Source: a virus
Length of the DNA stretch: 64,000 bases
IMG/VR virus record: IMGVR_UViG_3300005748_000026
Span: 1-64,000 of that record
Reading direction: 5' to 3' (one strand)
Each line of letters opens with the position of its first letter. Positions within the stretch are counted from its first letter, which is position 1. Position numbers and translations under genes: made by a program. Below are positions 49,449 through 58,022 of this stretch, one piece after another. The notes beneath the pieces were generated by a model that saw only the letters and a program-made list of their open reading frames with translations, was not told the origin of the DNA and ran no database searches.

Positions 49449-49513
49449 AATATTTAAGTTTTATTCTTTGTTTAACATTGGTGCAGCAACGCACCTTACA
49501 TTCAACGTTAATT
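49391..49513 (-). other. attC-like site m5 (about 120 nt)
   Basis: Minus strand: R'' AATTAAC, left arm ATGTAAGGTGCGTTG, right arm CAATGCACTTTACAT (two G-T wobbles), core GTTAGTGGCA at 49400. The start codon of the 75-aa ORF is in the loop. Confidence 0.8.
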
Positions 49514-49945
49514 ATGCTTGTAAAATATGAATGGGGCAGCTATTTCACTTAGCCTTACAAATTTCCCTTTCTCTTCAAGAACACAATCTATTACACCATC
49601 ATTATTCTCTAAAAATACAATCATGCTTTCTTCTATAGCTCTTGCTGTATTTACCTTCTTTTCTGAATCTTCAACTTCTTTGGAAAATAAATCTATAAGT
49701 CTTTGGCGAGTATTTGGTGTGGCAGATAAGAAGTCTTCCTTAGTAAAGTCTCCAGATAAATAAAGCTGCAAAGATTCAAACCTGCATATAAGGTCTGTTA
49801 AATCATCTCTCATTCTAACAACCTCAGTTTCAAACGAAACATCCTCCAATAATGATTCAAGCCTACTTCTTTCCGATAAGTCTTGAGTAATTGTTCTTAA
49901 ACTATCTTTTAAGCTCTCTATTGTATGAGTGTAAAATCCTTCCAT
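49508..49945 (-). CDS. Coiled-coil hypothetical protein, 145 aa
   Basis: Long helical region with heptad-like leucines (S-L-K-D-S-L-R-T-I-T-Q-D-L-S-E-R). The L-S-A-T-P-N segment is encoded through GCCACACC. Its stop codon merges with the R'' box of attC-like site m5. No family recognised. Confidence 0.5.
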   Translation of the reverse strand: MEGFYTHTIESLKDSLRTITQDLSERSRLESLLEDVSFETEVVRMRDDLTDLICRFESLQLYLSGDFTKEDFLSATPNTRQRLIDLFSKEVEDSEKKVNTARAIEESMIVFLENNDGVIDCVLEEKGKFVRLSEIAAPFIFYKHN

Positions 49946-50217
49946 TATGAAATAGTATATGTGTTATCTATGTTTTTAGTCATTACTGGTACTCCTGTTA
50001 ATTTCTTAACATTATGAGTAAGCATCCTCTTTTCAAATTTATTTCTCTCTAACTCTCTTAATAAATGGTTTCTCTTTTCAATACAACAACACCCATCCTC
50101 AGTAAACAAACCATTAATCATACGCTCTTCAACATTGTCAAGAAGACTTCTGATGTCTTTTATTTGAGAATTTAAAACATCCACCTCTTCCCGTTCTTTT
50201 TTATTCAGAGACTTCAT
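49945..50217 (-). CDS. Small helical protein, 90 aa
   Basis: Charged helical protein with G-C-C-C-I-E in the middle. Shares one base with the downstream gene and overlaps the upstream gene by 17. The D-I-R-S-L-L-D-N-V-E-E-R helix may form a coiled coil with its neighbours. Function unknown. Confidence 0.5.
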   Translation of the reverse strand: MKSLNKKEREEVDVLNSQIKDIRSLLDNVEERMINGLFTEDGCCCIEKRNHLLRELERNKFEKRMLTHNVKKLTGVPVMTKNIDNTYTIS

Positions 50218-50557
50218 CTTCTCTAAGTATTAAGTTAGTTCCGTTTCTCATAACCTCTGATGCTTCTGCTAATGTAAACAACTGACTAGGAGTTATCTTA
50301 CCTATATTCCTAGCAAGTATATCAAAGGACTTTGAAACCTCTACATAAGTATCTGAGTTTCCTTCGTATATGGCTTTACCATAGTCATCCATGATACTCT
50401 CTGCTGTCTTTAAAAAGTTGTTGGCTGAGTTTTTGAACTTATGCTTAAAAACCTTATACCCAGAAAGCTCGTCATAAGCCTCTAAAAATGCTTGCGCTCC
50501 CAATACACTCATGGTTACATAAAGCATCTCCCTTTTAATCCTATCCTCTCTTGTCAT
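50201..50557 (-). CDS. Hypothetical protein, 118 aa
   Basis: Helical protein with no recognised motif, overlapping both neighbours by 17 bases, so it belongs to one polycistronic message with the replication/recombination genes. Confidence 0.5.
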   Translation of the reverse strand: MTREDRIKREMLYVTMSVLGAQAFLEAYDELSGYKVFKHKFKNSANNFLKTAESIMDDYGKAIYEGNSDTYVEVSKSFDILARNIGKITPSQLFTLAEASEVMRNGTNLILREDEVSE

Positions 50558-50930
50558 ATTGATTTAATTTTATTTTTAAATAATCCTTGTAATAATCTAC
50601 TTCTGATTCCACAACCATATAACCTACTCCATTTATAGTAATAATAGCATTGGCTTCTAATACCATTTGGAAATTAATCTCCTTTATCTTCTCATTTCCC
50701 TTGTAGAACTTGGTGGTGTTGCATCTTGTCTCAACATAATACAATGCTTCATCGTCAAACTCATTATTTGTAAATGCTGCCCTTGATACCAATAGATTCT
50801 TAATAACAGACTTGATGAAATTTAACTCAGTCAAAGCATCAACACCAGTACCTTCAAATACACCCTCATGCTCTTTAATTAAATTAATTGCTAACTCTTC
50901 TCCCTTCATTTGTTCCTTTGTTTGGTGCAA
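50541..50930 (-). CDS. Hypothetical protein, 129 aa
   Basis: Helical N-terminus followed by a beta-rich end (I-N-F-Q-M-V-L-E-A-N-A-I-I-T-I-N-G-V-G-Y-M-V-V). No family recognised. Next gene upstream is RusA, 14 bases away. Confidence 0.5.
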   Translation of the reverse strand: MHQTKEQMKGEELAINLIKEHEGVFEGTGVDALTELNFIKSVIKNLLVSRAAFTNNEFDDEALYYVETRCNTTKFYKGNEKIKEINFQMVLEANAIITINGVGYMVVESEVDYYKDYLKIKLNQYDKRG

Positions 50931-50944
50931 TATAGTAATTATTT

Positions 50945-51337
50945 TTAATTCACAGTAATACTCACTTCTATTCTTGGATTTTTTTTGTCGATACTAAATG
51001 TTTCTTCCCATCCATCTATCTCAGCCCATCCATCATTATCCATTTTCTTTGCTGTTACCAACCCATCAAATATGAATTTCTTAGCAGCGGATATATTATC
51101 CTTGTCTTTGCGTTTAGAAGAGCAATAGTATGTTATTGAGAAGAAAGCATCTTTGGGTATGGCAGGCAACTTGCCGCAACATAAAGCTACATATCCAGTC
51201 CATTTCTTTTTCATCTTAGAGTAGTTCCCATAGTGTGACTTTGCAGCTTTCACTATCTCGTTCATAGATGGTAACTCTCCTTGTATTGTGAAGTGTAGAT
51301 TAGATTGACTCAAGGATGTTTTGGTTTGTAAGACCAC
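50945..51337 (-). CDS. rusA: RusA-like Holliday junction resolvase, 130 aa
   Basis: F-T-I-Q-G-E-L-P-S-M-N-E-I opens the fold. The catalytic acidic set is seen in K-D-K-D-N-I-S-A-A-K-K-F-I-F-D-G-L and N-D-G-W-A-E-I. RusA dimers cut four-way junctions made during recombination or replication. It overlaps the DnaA-like gene by 38 bases. Confidence 0.75.
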   Translation of the reverse strand: MVLQTKTSLSQSNLHFTIQGELPSMNEIVKAAKSHYGNYSKMKKKWTGYVALCCGKLPAIPKDAFFSITYYCSSKRKDKDNISAAKKFIFDGLVTAKKMDNDGWAEIDGWEETFSIDKKNPRIEVSITVN

Positions 51338-51668
51338 TTACTATTTCTAGTAGCCTGTTGTTAAGGTATTTTTCTTTGATACTATCAGATGGTGTGGCGT
51401 GTAGCCTTATCACTTCCATACATTCATCCAACAATTTTTTTACACTTTTATTCTGTTCTATTTCGTAGAACTTGCTCATGGCGTAATGTACTGTTGAATG
51501 GTCTCTATTCACCTCACTACCTATGTCTTGTGAAGAATATGATGTGTGGTTTTTAGCAATGTAAAAGTACACCAACCTTGCAAATACGTGTTTTGTTCTT
51601 CTGCTTTTTGAAGACAAATCTACTCCTGCTTTTGACTCTACAAGTCTTTTTATCTGTTTAAGTGTCAT
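51300..51668 (-). CDS. DnaA domain IV-like DNA-binding protein, 122 aa
   Basis: The segment S-R-R-T-K-H-V-F-A-R-L-V-Y-F-Y-I...S-S-Q-D-I-G-S-E-V-N-R-D-H-S-T-V-H-Y-A-M-S-K-F corresponds to the C-terminal DnaA domain with its D-H-S/T-T-V signature loop that reads DnaA boxes. The AAA+ part of DnaA is absent. It may bind the phage origin or exclude host DnaA. The start at 51668 gives a TAATG junction with the upstream stop. Confidence 0.75.
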   Translation of the reverse strand: MTLKQIKRLVESKAGVDLSSKSRRTKHVFARLVYFYIAKNHTSYSSQDIGSEVNRDHSTVHYAMSKFYEIEQNKSVKKLLDECMEVIRLHATPSDSIKEKYLNNRLLEIVSGLTNQNILESI

Positions 51669-51940
51669 TATGTATTGAAGATTAGTTCGCATGGTTGGTC
51701 TATAATCATTCTCAAGACTTTTTTCTCTTCTGTTTTGTCTGTTGTTCCGATAATCTGGTAAGCCACCACACCAAATAGTTCATAATAATTAGAATCCATT
51801 ACAATATCAGTAATTCTTATTCTACCTGAGTTCATTTCTTGACCTACACATAATGACATCTTACCACCGCCTGCCGAAGCATAAGGGTATGTTATTTTAT
51901 AAATGTCAAATGAGTCCATGTATTCTGTTAACTTGTTCAT
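51668..51940 (-). CDS. Hypothetical protein, 90 aa
   Basis: Beta-rich small protein (Y-K-I-T-Y-P-Y-A-S-A-G-G-G-K-M-S-L) with no recognised family. Coupled to the DnaA-like gene by TAATG. Confidence 0.5.
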   Translation of the reverse strand: MNKLTEYMDSFDIYKITYPYASAGGGKMSLCVGQEMNSGRIRITDIVMDSNYYELFGVVAYQIIGTTDKTEEKKVLRMIIDQPCELIFNT

Positions 51941-51951
51941 GTTGTTTTATT

Positions 51952-52281
51952 TTAATTAACTATCCACACCGTAGCAGGAGTACAATGTGCTTTAGGATTA
52001 CTTACTGATTTATATCCACCTCGTCTTATCAATCCACTTTTAGCAGCACTTCTTACAATGCCACCCCAAGCTCTTGCACTAGGAGGTGAGGGAACTTCGC
52101 CTACAGACGCTTCCCTAACTTCTTCTATCATAAATAAACGATGAGACTTTGCGTACTTAACTAAGAAACTATACGCAATTTCACTCCAAGAAGGCTCTAC
52201 TTCATTTGCATGGTCTAAGGCTTTCTGAATACCTATCTCCATCTGAATAGAGCCATTGAAAATATCTAATTGATTCCCCAT
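51952..52281 (-). CDS. Conserved phage protein with NPKAHCTPATVW motif, 109 aa
   Basis: The helical middle V-K-Y-A-K-S-H-R-L-F-M-I-E-E-V-R-E-A-S followed by S-A-R-A-W-G-G-I-V-R-S-A-A-K-S-G-L-I and the end N-P-K-A-H-C-T-P-A-T-V-W form, to my memory, a recurring small phage family with a winged-helix look. Function unknown. It may be a regulator or replication accessory. Confidence 0.6.
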   Translation of the reverse strand: MGNQLDIFNGSIQMEIGIQKALDHANEVEPSWSEIAYSFLVKYAKSHRLFMIEEVREASVGEVPSPPSARAWGGIVRSAAKSGLIRRGGYKSVSNPKAHCTPATVWIVN

Positions 52282-52307
52282 AACAAGTTGTTTATGGGTG
52301 CAATGTA

Positions 52308-52778
52308 CTAAAATATATTACTCTCAGCAAAACAATTTGAACGTAACCACTCAGAAACATCGAAACTTGGGCAGGCTTTTGAAGCTACTTGGTTATGACC
52401 CAATACTTTAACGTCTGGATTGTTTTCTATCTCTTCTCTGATTAATCTTTTGAGTGTAGCTATTTGAGCATCCGTTCTTGTGTCTTTAGGCTTCATCTTA
52501 CTATCACACCCTCCTATGTAACAGAAGTGCCTTGTAACGCTGTTATATCCTCTTGCTCCATTGGTTATTTCGTTAGCATCTATCCAAGAATCTTCATTAT
52601 AGTCATGTAGTACATCTACTTCTCCATCTAACTTTATTACTTTGGAATATCCTGCTCTTTTCCATCCTCTACCTCTTGGTTTTGGTGCGGTGTGCATCAG
52701 CTTTATATCCTCTCCGTCTAAATCTCTACCTTCTGGTGTGGCAGAACAATGAATCATTAAATACTTGTACTTTCCCAT
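52308..52778 (-). CDS. N-acetylmuramoyl-L-alanine amidase (endolysin), 156 aa
   Basis: Amidase_2 / T7 lysozyme-type fold: M-I-H-C-S-A-T at the start gives the first zinc His, then R-H-F-C-Y-I-G, V-L-G-H-N-Q (second His) and A-C-P-S-F-D-V (Cys ligand). It cuts the peptide from muramic acid in the cell wall at the end of infection. No signal peptide, so release through the adjacent holin-like proteins is expected. Confidence 0.85.
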   Translation of the reverse strand: MGKYKYLMIHCSATPEGRDLDGEDIKLMHTAPKPRGRGWKRAGYSKVIKLDGEVDVLHDYNEDSWIDANEITNGARGYNSVTRHFCYIGGCDSKMKPKDTRTDAQIATLKRLIREEIENNPDVKVLGHNQVASKACPSFDVSEWLRSNCFAESNIF

Positions 52779-52779
52779 A

Positions 52780-53154
52780 CTACTTAACTATTGCGTAAAT
52801 TATTAATGCTCCTCCAATTATCTTAACAACATCTCTTTCCCACCACTTCTTATCTTCATTTAACTCAATCAACTTCTGAATCTTATCTCCTAACTGTTTG
52901 TTTCTTTTATCTAACAACAACATAGAAGACTCAAGAGTATCTAAGGTGGTTCTGTATGACGAAATTATGGTGTGCTGTGTTGCGTAAGTGCTATCAAATG
53001 CAACGCTTAAATCGTCACAAGCCCTACTCTTTATAACTAATGAATTGTAAATGGTTGTTGGTAATGTAACAGTTAAACCGTCACTACTCAACTTCTGGGA
53101 ATAAAGGCAATTCCCCAATGTTAGAACTAACAGAATCAATAATAACTTTCGCAT
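52780..53154 (-). CDS. Spanin-like exported protein, 124 aa
   Basis: Start at Met 53154 yields a signal-like N-terminus (R-K-L-L-L-I-L-L-V-L-T-L-G-N-C), where the Cys may be a lipid attachment site, though Asn at -1 is atypical. A coiled coil follows (T-T-L-D-T-L-E-S-S-M-L-L-L-D-K) and a C-terminal hydrophobic span. It overlaps the preceding inner-membrane spanin-like gene by 71 bases, as Rz/Rz1 pairs do. It may fuse membranes at lysis. Confidence 0.55.
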   Translation of the reverse strand: MRKLLLILLVLTLGNCLYSQKLSSDGLTVTLPTTIYNSLVIKSRACDDLSVAFDSTYATQHTIISSYRTTLDTLESSMLLLDKRNKQLGDKIQKLIELNEDKKWWERDVVKIIGGALIIYAIVK

Positions 53155-53404
53155 CTCTCCCTTTTTGGTAATACACCACAACACGTTTTGACAAAGAAGA
53201 ATCAATTACTCCCATCCTTTTCATAACGGAAACAGAACTTACATATATACTATCTATATCTTGGCTTATAGTTCCTATTTCGGTGTGGAGTATTGAAACT
53301 TCATCTCTAAGTTCTTCATTCTTATTGCTTAAATCTGAAATGAAATACCCTAGACACAACACCAACAATATCAAAACTATTTGAAGTATAGTATCAGTCT
53401 TCAT
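53084..53404 (-). CDS. Inner-membrane spanin-like protein, 106 aa
   Basis: N-terminal membrane span (about residues 8-24) and then a coiled coil (N-K-N-E-E-L-R-D-E-V-S-I-L-H-T-E). The arrangement and overlap with the following gene match i-spanins. It lies between holin-like genes and the amidase. Confidence 0.55.
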   Translation of the reverse strand: MKTDTILQIVLILLVLCLGYFISDLSNKNEELRDEVSILHTEIGTISQDIDSIYVSSVSVMKRMGVIDSSLSKRVVVYYQKGRDAKVIIDSVSSNIGELPLFPEVE

Positions 53405-53606
53405 CTTCTACAAATAAATCCTTTGCCCACATTGATACTACCGCTAATACTAAGAATATATATCCAACATAATCAGAAGGAGCTTTCATTATGTCAAAAG
53501 CAGAAATACCACCGAATATTGACGATGTTACTTTAGCTAACGAAACAATCCAATCAGGAGTTTTCTTAGCTCTTCTCTCCTTTATTTTTGTTACGACTTT
53601 TATCAA
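53394..53606 (-). CDS. Holin-like membrane protein, 70 aa
   Basis: Basic N-terminus (K-I-K-E-R-R-A-K-K), two hydrophobic stretches (about 20-38 and 45-62) and an acidic tail (V-E-D-E-D), typical holin charge layout. Overlaps the preceding holin-like gene by 41 bases. It may set the lysis clock or act as antiholin. Confidence 0.55.
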   Translation of the reverse strand: MIKVVTKIKERRAKKTPDWIVSLAKVTSSIFGGISAFDIMKAPSDYVGYIFLVLAVVSMWAKDLFVEDED

Positions 53607-53793
53607 TTCTTATCTTTTGACGGATTATAAAATACATATTAACACAAGCCATTACAGATAGTATTGCTCCTGCTATTATGCCTATTGGCTTAAACACATT
53701 CGACACATCTAACAACAACCCTGTGGCTGTACTAGCAGTACCTAATACCGCTGCTAAATAAGTCTTTATGTTAGATATACTTTCGTGCATCAT
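53566..53793 (-). CDS. Holin-like membrane protein, 75 aa
   Basis: Two hydrophobic segments (about residues 10-28 and 36-55 from the start used) and a strongly basic tail (R-I-D-K-S-R-N-K-N-K-G). I start at Met 53793. An earlier Met at 53820 overlaps the fibre stop and the -7 box at 53801-53808. It heads the lysis block. Confidence 0.55.
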   Translation of the reverse strand: MMHESISNIKTYLAAVLGTASTATGLLLDVSNVFKPIGIIAGAILSVMACVNMYFIIRQKIRIDKSRNKNKGEKS

Positions 53794-53800
53794 CTTAATA

Positions 53801-53808
53801 CAAATATA
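53801..53808 (-). promoter_or_regulatory. -7 promoter box (TATATTTG)
   Basis: Minus-strand TATATTTG just upstream of the holin-like gene; the lysis genes may have their own, nearly leaderless, transcript. Confidence 0.45.
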
Positions 53809-53816
53809 CGGATTTA

Positions 53817-56204
53817 TCACCCAACTAAATATTTCTTAATCGTTAAAGACGCTTCTCCTGTAGTTATGTTTGTCCCTGTGTTTTCATAAGCTCTAACTGA
53901 AAGACTTATATTTCCCCCTACCACACTAAATTGTGCTTTAGATGACACACCTGCATCTGAGGTAGAACCAGCACCTAAACCACCAGATGTAACAACACCA
54001 TACTGTCTATAAGTTCTTCCTGTAGAACCTCCTATCTCTACCCCATCTGCAAACAAAGCTAATGAACCTTTATCATCTGAACCAATATTCATCCAACCAC
54101 TATAAAGAACCTCGTATAAATCAGCAGGAGGGAGAGTAATAGTAAGACCTGATAATTCGGTATAAGTTCCTGTTAATGCCTGCCCCCCATTATGTTCTAA
54201 ATCTAAATTACCCACTAGGTCAAATCTTACAGGTCTTGCAGAGTGAACTCTTACACTTAAAATACCATTAACTGTATTTGTGACAACCTGCCCTATTTCA
54301 ACTACATAATTAGGGTCTGCTGTAATTGCAGATACAGGTGGTTTTGTATTAGATAACCCACCAACTACTGTGTGAGATAGGTAAAGTATATCTCCTACAT
54401 TAAATGAACTTAAATCCATACCTAACCTACCTATAGATGTAGCATATCCTTTTGTGCCATCTGGAACATCATGTGTTGCTACTCCAATAGGATTATTCCC
54501 TGCAAAGGTAGAATCTGCTATTGCAGGTACAGCATTTCTATATAAGCCTGTAACAGTACCGTCTGCTGAAACTACTGTTCCATTTGTAATTGTAGAACCT
54601 GTATCATTCCAAAACTCTACTAATGTCTCTTTACCTACCTGAATACTCATGTCAGATACTTCATTGTAGTAAGAAAGACCATATTCTTGGTCGTAATACA
54701 TTCTGCCCTCTTGATGAGTTGGGTTAGCAATACTTGTTTCTAAATCTATACCATTAAACTTCCAAATGTTAGTTATGGTTTGGACTGTTGTTTTAATATT
54801 AGACCACCATGCTCCCAATTTACTTGGGGTAATAATTCTAGTATTATCTGATTCAGCTATTGTTTCAGCATTAGTAGCTATTTCTGCAATACCTTGTACC
54901 GATTCTGTAGCCTGAACTTCATCTCCTGTATTGGTTGCAGCATCAGCATATCTTCCATCTAAATCAACTACTACATCTGATTGATTTAATACGTTTAAAG
55001 TAAGTTCTCCGTTAGAAGTATTAAAACTCCCTCCATTTAAGTAATCATTTCCATCACCTCCTGCCCCACTAATATCTGTGAAGTTAGCAGTTAAAGTACC
55101 TCCGTCTTGTTGTGTTAATGTTATTGTTTTAGTAGTTGTTCCCGATACAGATACACCTACTATATGATTATCATAAGCCGTATTCCAATCAGTAGAATTA
55201 TCAGTAAACCCATAGTCGGTTAGCAAGTTGCTAGGTGTGAAATGAGATAAGTCTGATATTTGACTTTCTGTAATTGTTATTGCGCTCTCATGTTGAGTAA
55301 CGTCTAGCTCTGTAACAGTATAAGATGATATGTAACCACTATCATTTGTTAATTCAGATATGTTATCTCCACTTTGCAAAGCACTATCTGCTAATGCTCC
55401 TTGTGCGGCAGTAGCATAATCAGCATCATTAAAATCCGTTATGTCTGCTTTTACATGAGTGTGGTTTAGTAAAGAATATCTCCCATCTATACTCTCTACA
55501 ATGTTTGGCTGACCTGTTACTTGGAATGTTAAATCTCCTGTTGTATTGTTGAATGTAACACTACTTAAAAAGTCATTACCATCTGCGCCAATGCCAGATA
55601 AATCATTAAAGTTAGCTGTTAATGTTCCACCATCTTGCTGTGTTAGCGTAATTGTCTTTGTTGTTGTTCCAGTAACCTCTATATCGACAATATGATTATC
55701 ATAAGCTACATTCCAATCAGTAGAATTATCAGTAAACCCGTAATCAGTTAAAAGGTTACTTGGTGTAAAGTGAGATAAATCACTTATTTGGCTTTCTGTA
55801 ATTGTTAATGCTGCTTCGTGCTGTGTTACATCTGATTCTGATACCGAAGTTAAGTATCCACTATCATTTACTAACTCAGAAATATTATCCCCACTTTCTA
55901 AAGCACCCACATCAGAAGCGGTTGTACCATGTGGATTAGTACCATCATCTAAGTTTAATGCACTATGTTCTGTTACTCCACCGCCTAAAACCTTTGCCAC
56001 AAGGTCTCCATCTGCAATAGTGGGATGATACCAATATTCAGTTCCGTTAATTGAAACTGTTAAATTAGGGTATCTTAATACTGCGCTTATACCTGCATTT
56101 ACCTCTGCTACGCTAGTCCAAGGAGTATTATCTGCTCTATGGTATCTAGGGTCTTGTGGCTTATTAGCTTGTACGGATATATTATCATTTAAAGGTATTG
56201 CCAT
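53817..56204 (-). CDS. Tail fibre protein with internal repeats, 795 aa
   Basis: Two long near-identical repeats are present (about residues 95-270 and 270-420), each containing S-G-D-N-I-S-E-L-x-N-D-S-G-Y, E-x-x-I-T-E-S-Q-I-S-D-L-S-H-F and T-T-K-T-I-T-L-T-Q-Q-D-G-G-T-L. The C-terminal 300 residues are different and probably hold the receptor-binding or trimerising part. It shares the repeat with the next fibre gene, so recombination between them is possible. Confidence 0.65.
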   Translation of the reverse strand: MAIPLNDNISVQANKPQDPRYHRADNTPWTSVAEVNAGISAVLRYPNLTVSINGTEYWYHPTIADGDLVAKVLGGGVTEHSALNLDDGTNPHGTTASDVGALESGDNISELVNDSGYLTSVSESDVTQHEAALTITESQISDLSHFTPSNLLTDYGFTDNSTDWNVAYDNHIVDIEVTGTTTKTITLTQQDGGTLTANFNDLSGIGADGNDFLSSVTFNNTTGDLTFQVTGQPNIVESIDGRYSLLNHTHVKADITDFNDADYATAAQGALADSALQSGDNISELTNDSGYISSYTVTELDVTQHESAITITESQISDLSHFTPSNLLTDYGFTDNSTDWNTAYDNHIVGVSVSGTTTKTITLTQQDGGTLTANFTDISGAGGDGNDYLNGGSFNTSNGELTLNVLNQSDVVVDLDGRYADAATNTGDEVQATESVQGIAEIATNAETIAESDNTRIITPSKLGAWWSNIKTTVQTITNIWKFNGIDLETSIANPTHQEGRMYYDQEYGLSYYNEVSDMSIQVGKETLVEFWNDTGSTITNGTVVSADGTVTGLYRNAVPAIADSTFAGNNPIGVATHDVPDGTKGYATSIGRLGMDLSSFNVGDILYLSHTVVGGLSNTKPPVSAITADPNYVVEIGQVVTNTVNGILSVRVHSARPVRFDLVGNLDLEHNGGQALTGTYTELSGLTITLPPADLYEVLYSGWMNIGSDDKGSLALFADGVEIGGSTGRTYRQYGVVTSGGLGAGSTSDAGVSSKAQFSVVGGNISLSVRAYENTGTNITTGEASLTIKKYLVG

Positions 56205-56207
56205 TTC

Positions 56208-57674
56208 TTAGCTATTTCTTAACTGCATAGAACCACTTGTATTTGTGGCATAGTTTGATACATAAAATTTGTATTCAATATTATTCCAAAATACACTAGG
56301 GCTGTCTATTAAAAGTAATTGTTCATCTCCAAATAAGTTAGCTCCCCCTCCTATACTTCCATTATTTAGTGCATCTACATACCATTTAGTTTTACTAGTA
56401 GATGTTGAAGGTATTGCAAACCATATATACTCAGCACTTGCTCCAAATGTTACAGTCACCGTCCCTGTAGATGTAGATACTTGCTTTGTAGCTCCGTTTA
56501 CTAATGCTTGATTGATTGTTGGGGAAGATACTGATGTTCCAAAAAATACAGGGTAAATACCTACTACTGTTCTATCTGTTGAATCCACCGAACCTGCTAG
56601 TATCTTACCTGTTGGGTCTGGTACTCCTAAGTTGTTGTTTTTTGTTGCTCCTTCATCATAATAAACTGTACCATCATACACAGTGTTTCCTAATGGCACG
56701 GTCAATGTTTCGCTGAATACGTTTGTGGCTGATACTATTACTCCATTCTTTTTAATTTCCTCACTATTCTTAGCACCTGCATCATTCTGATTAAAGGTTT
56801 GAGTAATATTTATACTTTCATCAGTACCTACCTCTCTTGTTCTGTTTACATTTGTTATACTTGCAGTAGGCTGTGTGTATGTAGGTGGTTCTGAAATTTC
56901 AGCTAGTATCACACCTATTGTATCATTTGCAACTACATCCGTCAAATAGGTATGCTCATCCTCTGTTATGTGATAGTACTCATTTGCTATACCTCCTTGT
57001 AGTCCATTTAAGTCGTTGTGGTCTATTGCTGATAATGACGTTAAATATCCACTATCATTTACTAATTCACTTATATTATCCCCACTTTGAAGTGAAGAAT
57101 CAGCTAATAAACCTTGTGCTGACGTTGCATAATCAGCATCGCTAAAGTCGGTTATATCAGCTTTTAAGTGCGTGTGTCCTAATAAAGAGTATCTACCATC
57201 TATGTTTTCTACAATGTCTGGCTGACCTGTTACGCTATAAGTTACATCTCCCGTTGTTGGATTGAAAGATACCGAAGATAAATAATCATTCCCATCAGCA
57301 CCAACACCACTTAAATCTACAAAGTTTGCGCTTAATGTACCTCCACTTCTTTGAGTTAATGTTATTGTCTTATTTGTTGTGCCTGTAACTTCTATATCTG
57401 TTATAGTCTCGTTATAAGCATCATTCCAATCAAATGAGTTGTCTAACTCTTCGGCAATAGCCTCTCTACTTGTTATCCACTCACCACCTTCATATTGATA
57501 CCAACCACTCGGATAATAAGTGCCTCCAAGTGAATAAGGTAGCCAACTAGTTCCTTGAGATTGTCTTACATAAGCCAAGTCTCCTTCTTCACCTGCAACT
57601 AAATCATTATAAGTACCTACATTTTGATATGCAGGGGCAGTAGAAGGTGGTGTATATGATAATCCTTGAGCCAT
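56208..57674 (-). CDS. Tail fibre protein, 488 aa
   Basis: The middle (about residues 85-220) is one copy of the repeat found twice in the 795-aa fibre (I-T-D-I-E-V-T-G-T-T-N-K-T-I-T-L-T-Q-R-S-G-G). The N-terminus is distinct (Y-L/V-attachment-like, aromatic). The C-terminus resembles adhesive beta domains. Shares one base with the preceding 109-aa gene. Confidence 0.6.
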   Translation of the reverse strand: MAQGLSYTPPSTAPAYQNVGTYNDLVAGEEGDLAYVRQSQGTSWLPYSLGGTYYPSGWYQYEGGEWITSREAIAEELDNSFDWNDAYNETITDIEVTGTTNKTITLTQRSGGTLSANFVDLSGVGADGNDYLSSVSFNPTTGDVTYSVTGQPDIVENIDGRYSLLGHTHLKADITDFSDADYATSAQGLLADSSLQSGDNISELVNDSGYLTSLSAIDHNDLNGLQGGIANEYYHITEDEHTYLTDVVANDTIGVILAEISEPPTYTQPTASITNVNRTREVGTDESINITQTFNQNDAGAKNSEEIKKNGVIVSATNVFSETLTVPLGNTVYDGTVYYDEGATKNNNLGVPDPTGKILAGSVDSTDRTVVGIYPVFFGTSVSSPTINQALVNGATKQVSTSTGTVTVTFGASAEYIWFAIPSTSTSKTKWYVDALNNGSIGGGANLFGDEQLLLIDSPSVFWNNIEYKFYVSNYATNTSGSMQLRNS

Positions 57675-58003
57675 TAATCTACTGTATCATCGTGGGTAAA
57701 CTGGTCATCAAATACAGGAATAATTTGATTATTCTTTACTTGGTCTCTGTCAGCTTTTACACTACTATGTAGTTTTCTAAATGATGCTAAGTTAAGTTGG
57801 AAGTTTCTACCTGTTTCCCTGTAAAGTACTTCATTACCTTCTTCATCTTTATTACCTAAGCAACCATAATACTTTGCTTCCTTACCTGATTCTGTGGTAA
57901 TAGGGTAATCAATTACTCTAAAGTAAATTCTGTTACATGGCTTCTCGCCTAATAATGCAGGTAAAGTCATTGGGCTTAATCCTACTGCTTCGTGATTATT
58001 CAT
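57674..58003 (-). CDS. Small fibre-cluster protein, 109 aa
   Basis: Soluble protein with P-C-N-R-I-Y-F-R-V-I-D-Y-P-I-T-T and a charged helical C-terminus. Lies between two fibre genes. It could be a chaperone or adaptor of fibres, by position only. No family recognised. Confidence 0.45.
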   Translation of the reverse strand: MNNHEAVGLSPMTLPALLGEKPCNRIYFRVIDYPITTESGKEAKYYGCLGNKDEEGNEVLYRETGRNFQLNLASFRKLHSSVKADRDQVKNNQIIPVFDDQFTHDDTVD

Positions 58004-58022
58004 TGTTTATTTGTTTTTATTG

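Larger units (their letters stand above)
49166..49513 (-). mobile_element. Cassette array segment D (single cassette, minus strand)
   Basis: One cassette, 49400 down to 49201 (GTTAGTGGCA to TGCCACTAAC), between an attC-like site and attI-like site 3, inserted within the minus-strand gene series. It suggests an independent insertion locus. Confidence 0.65.
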
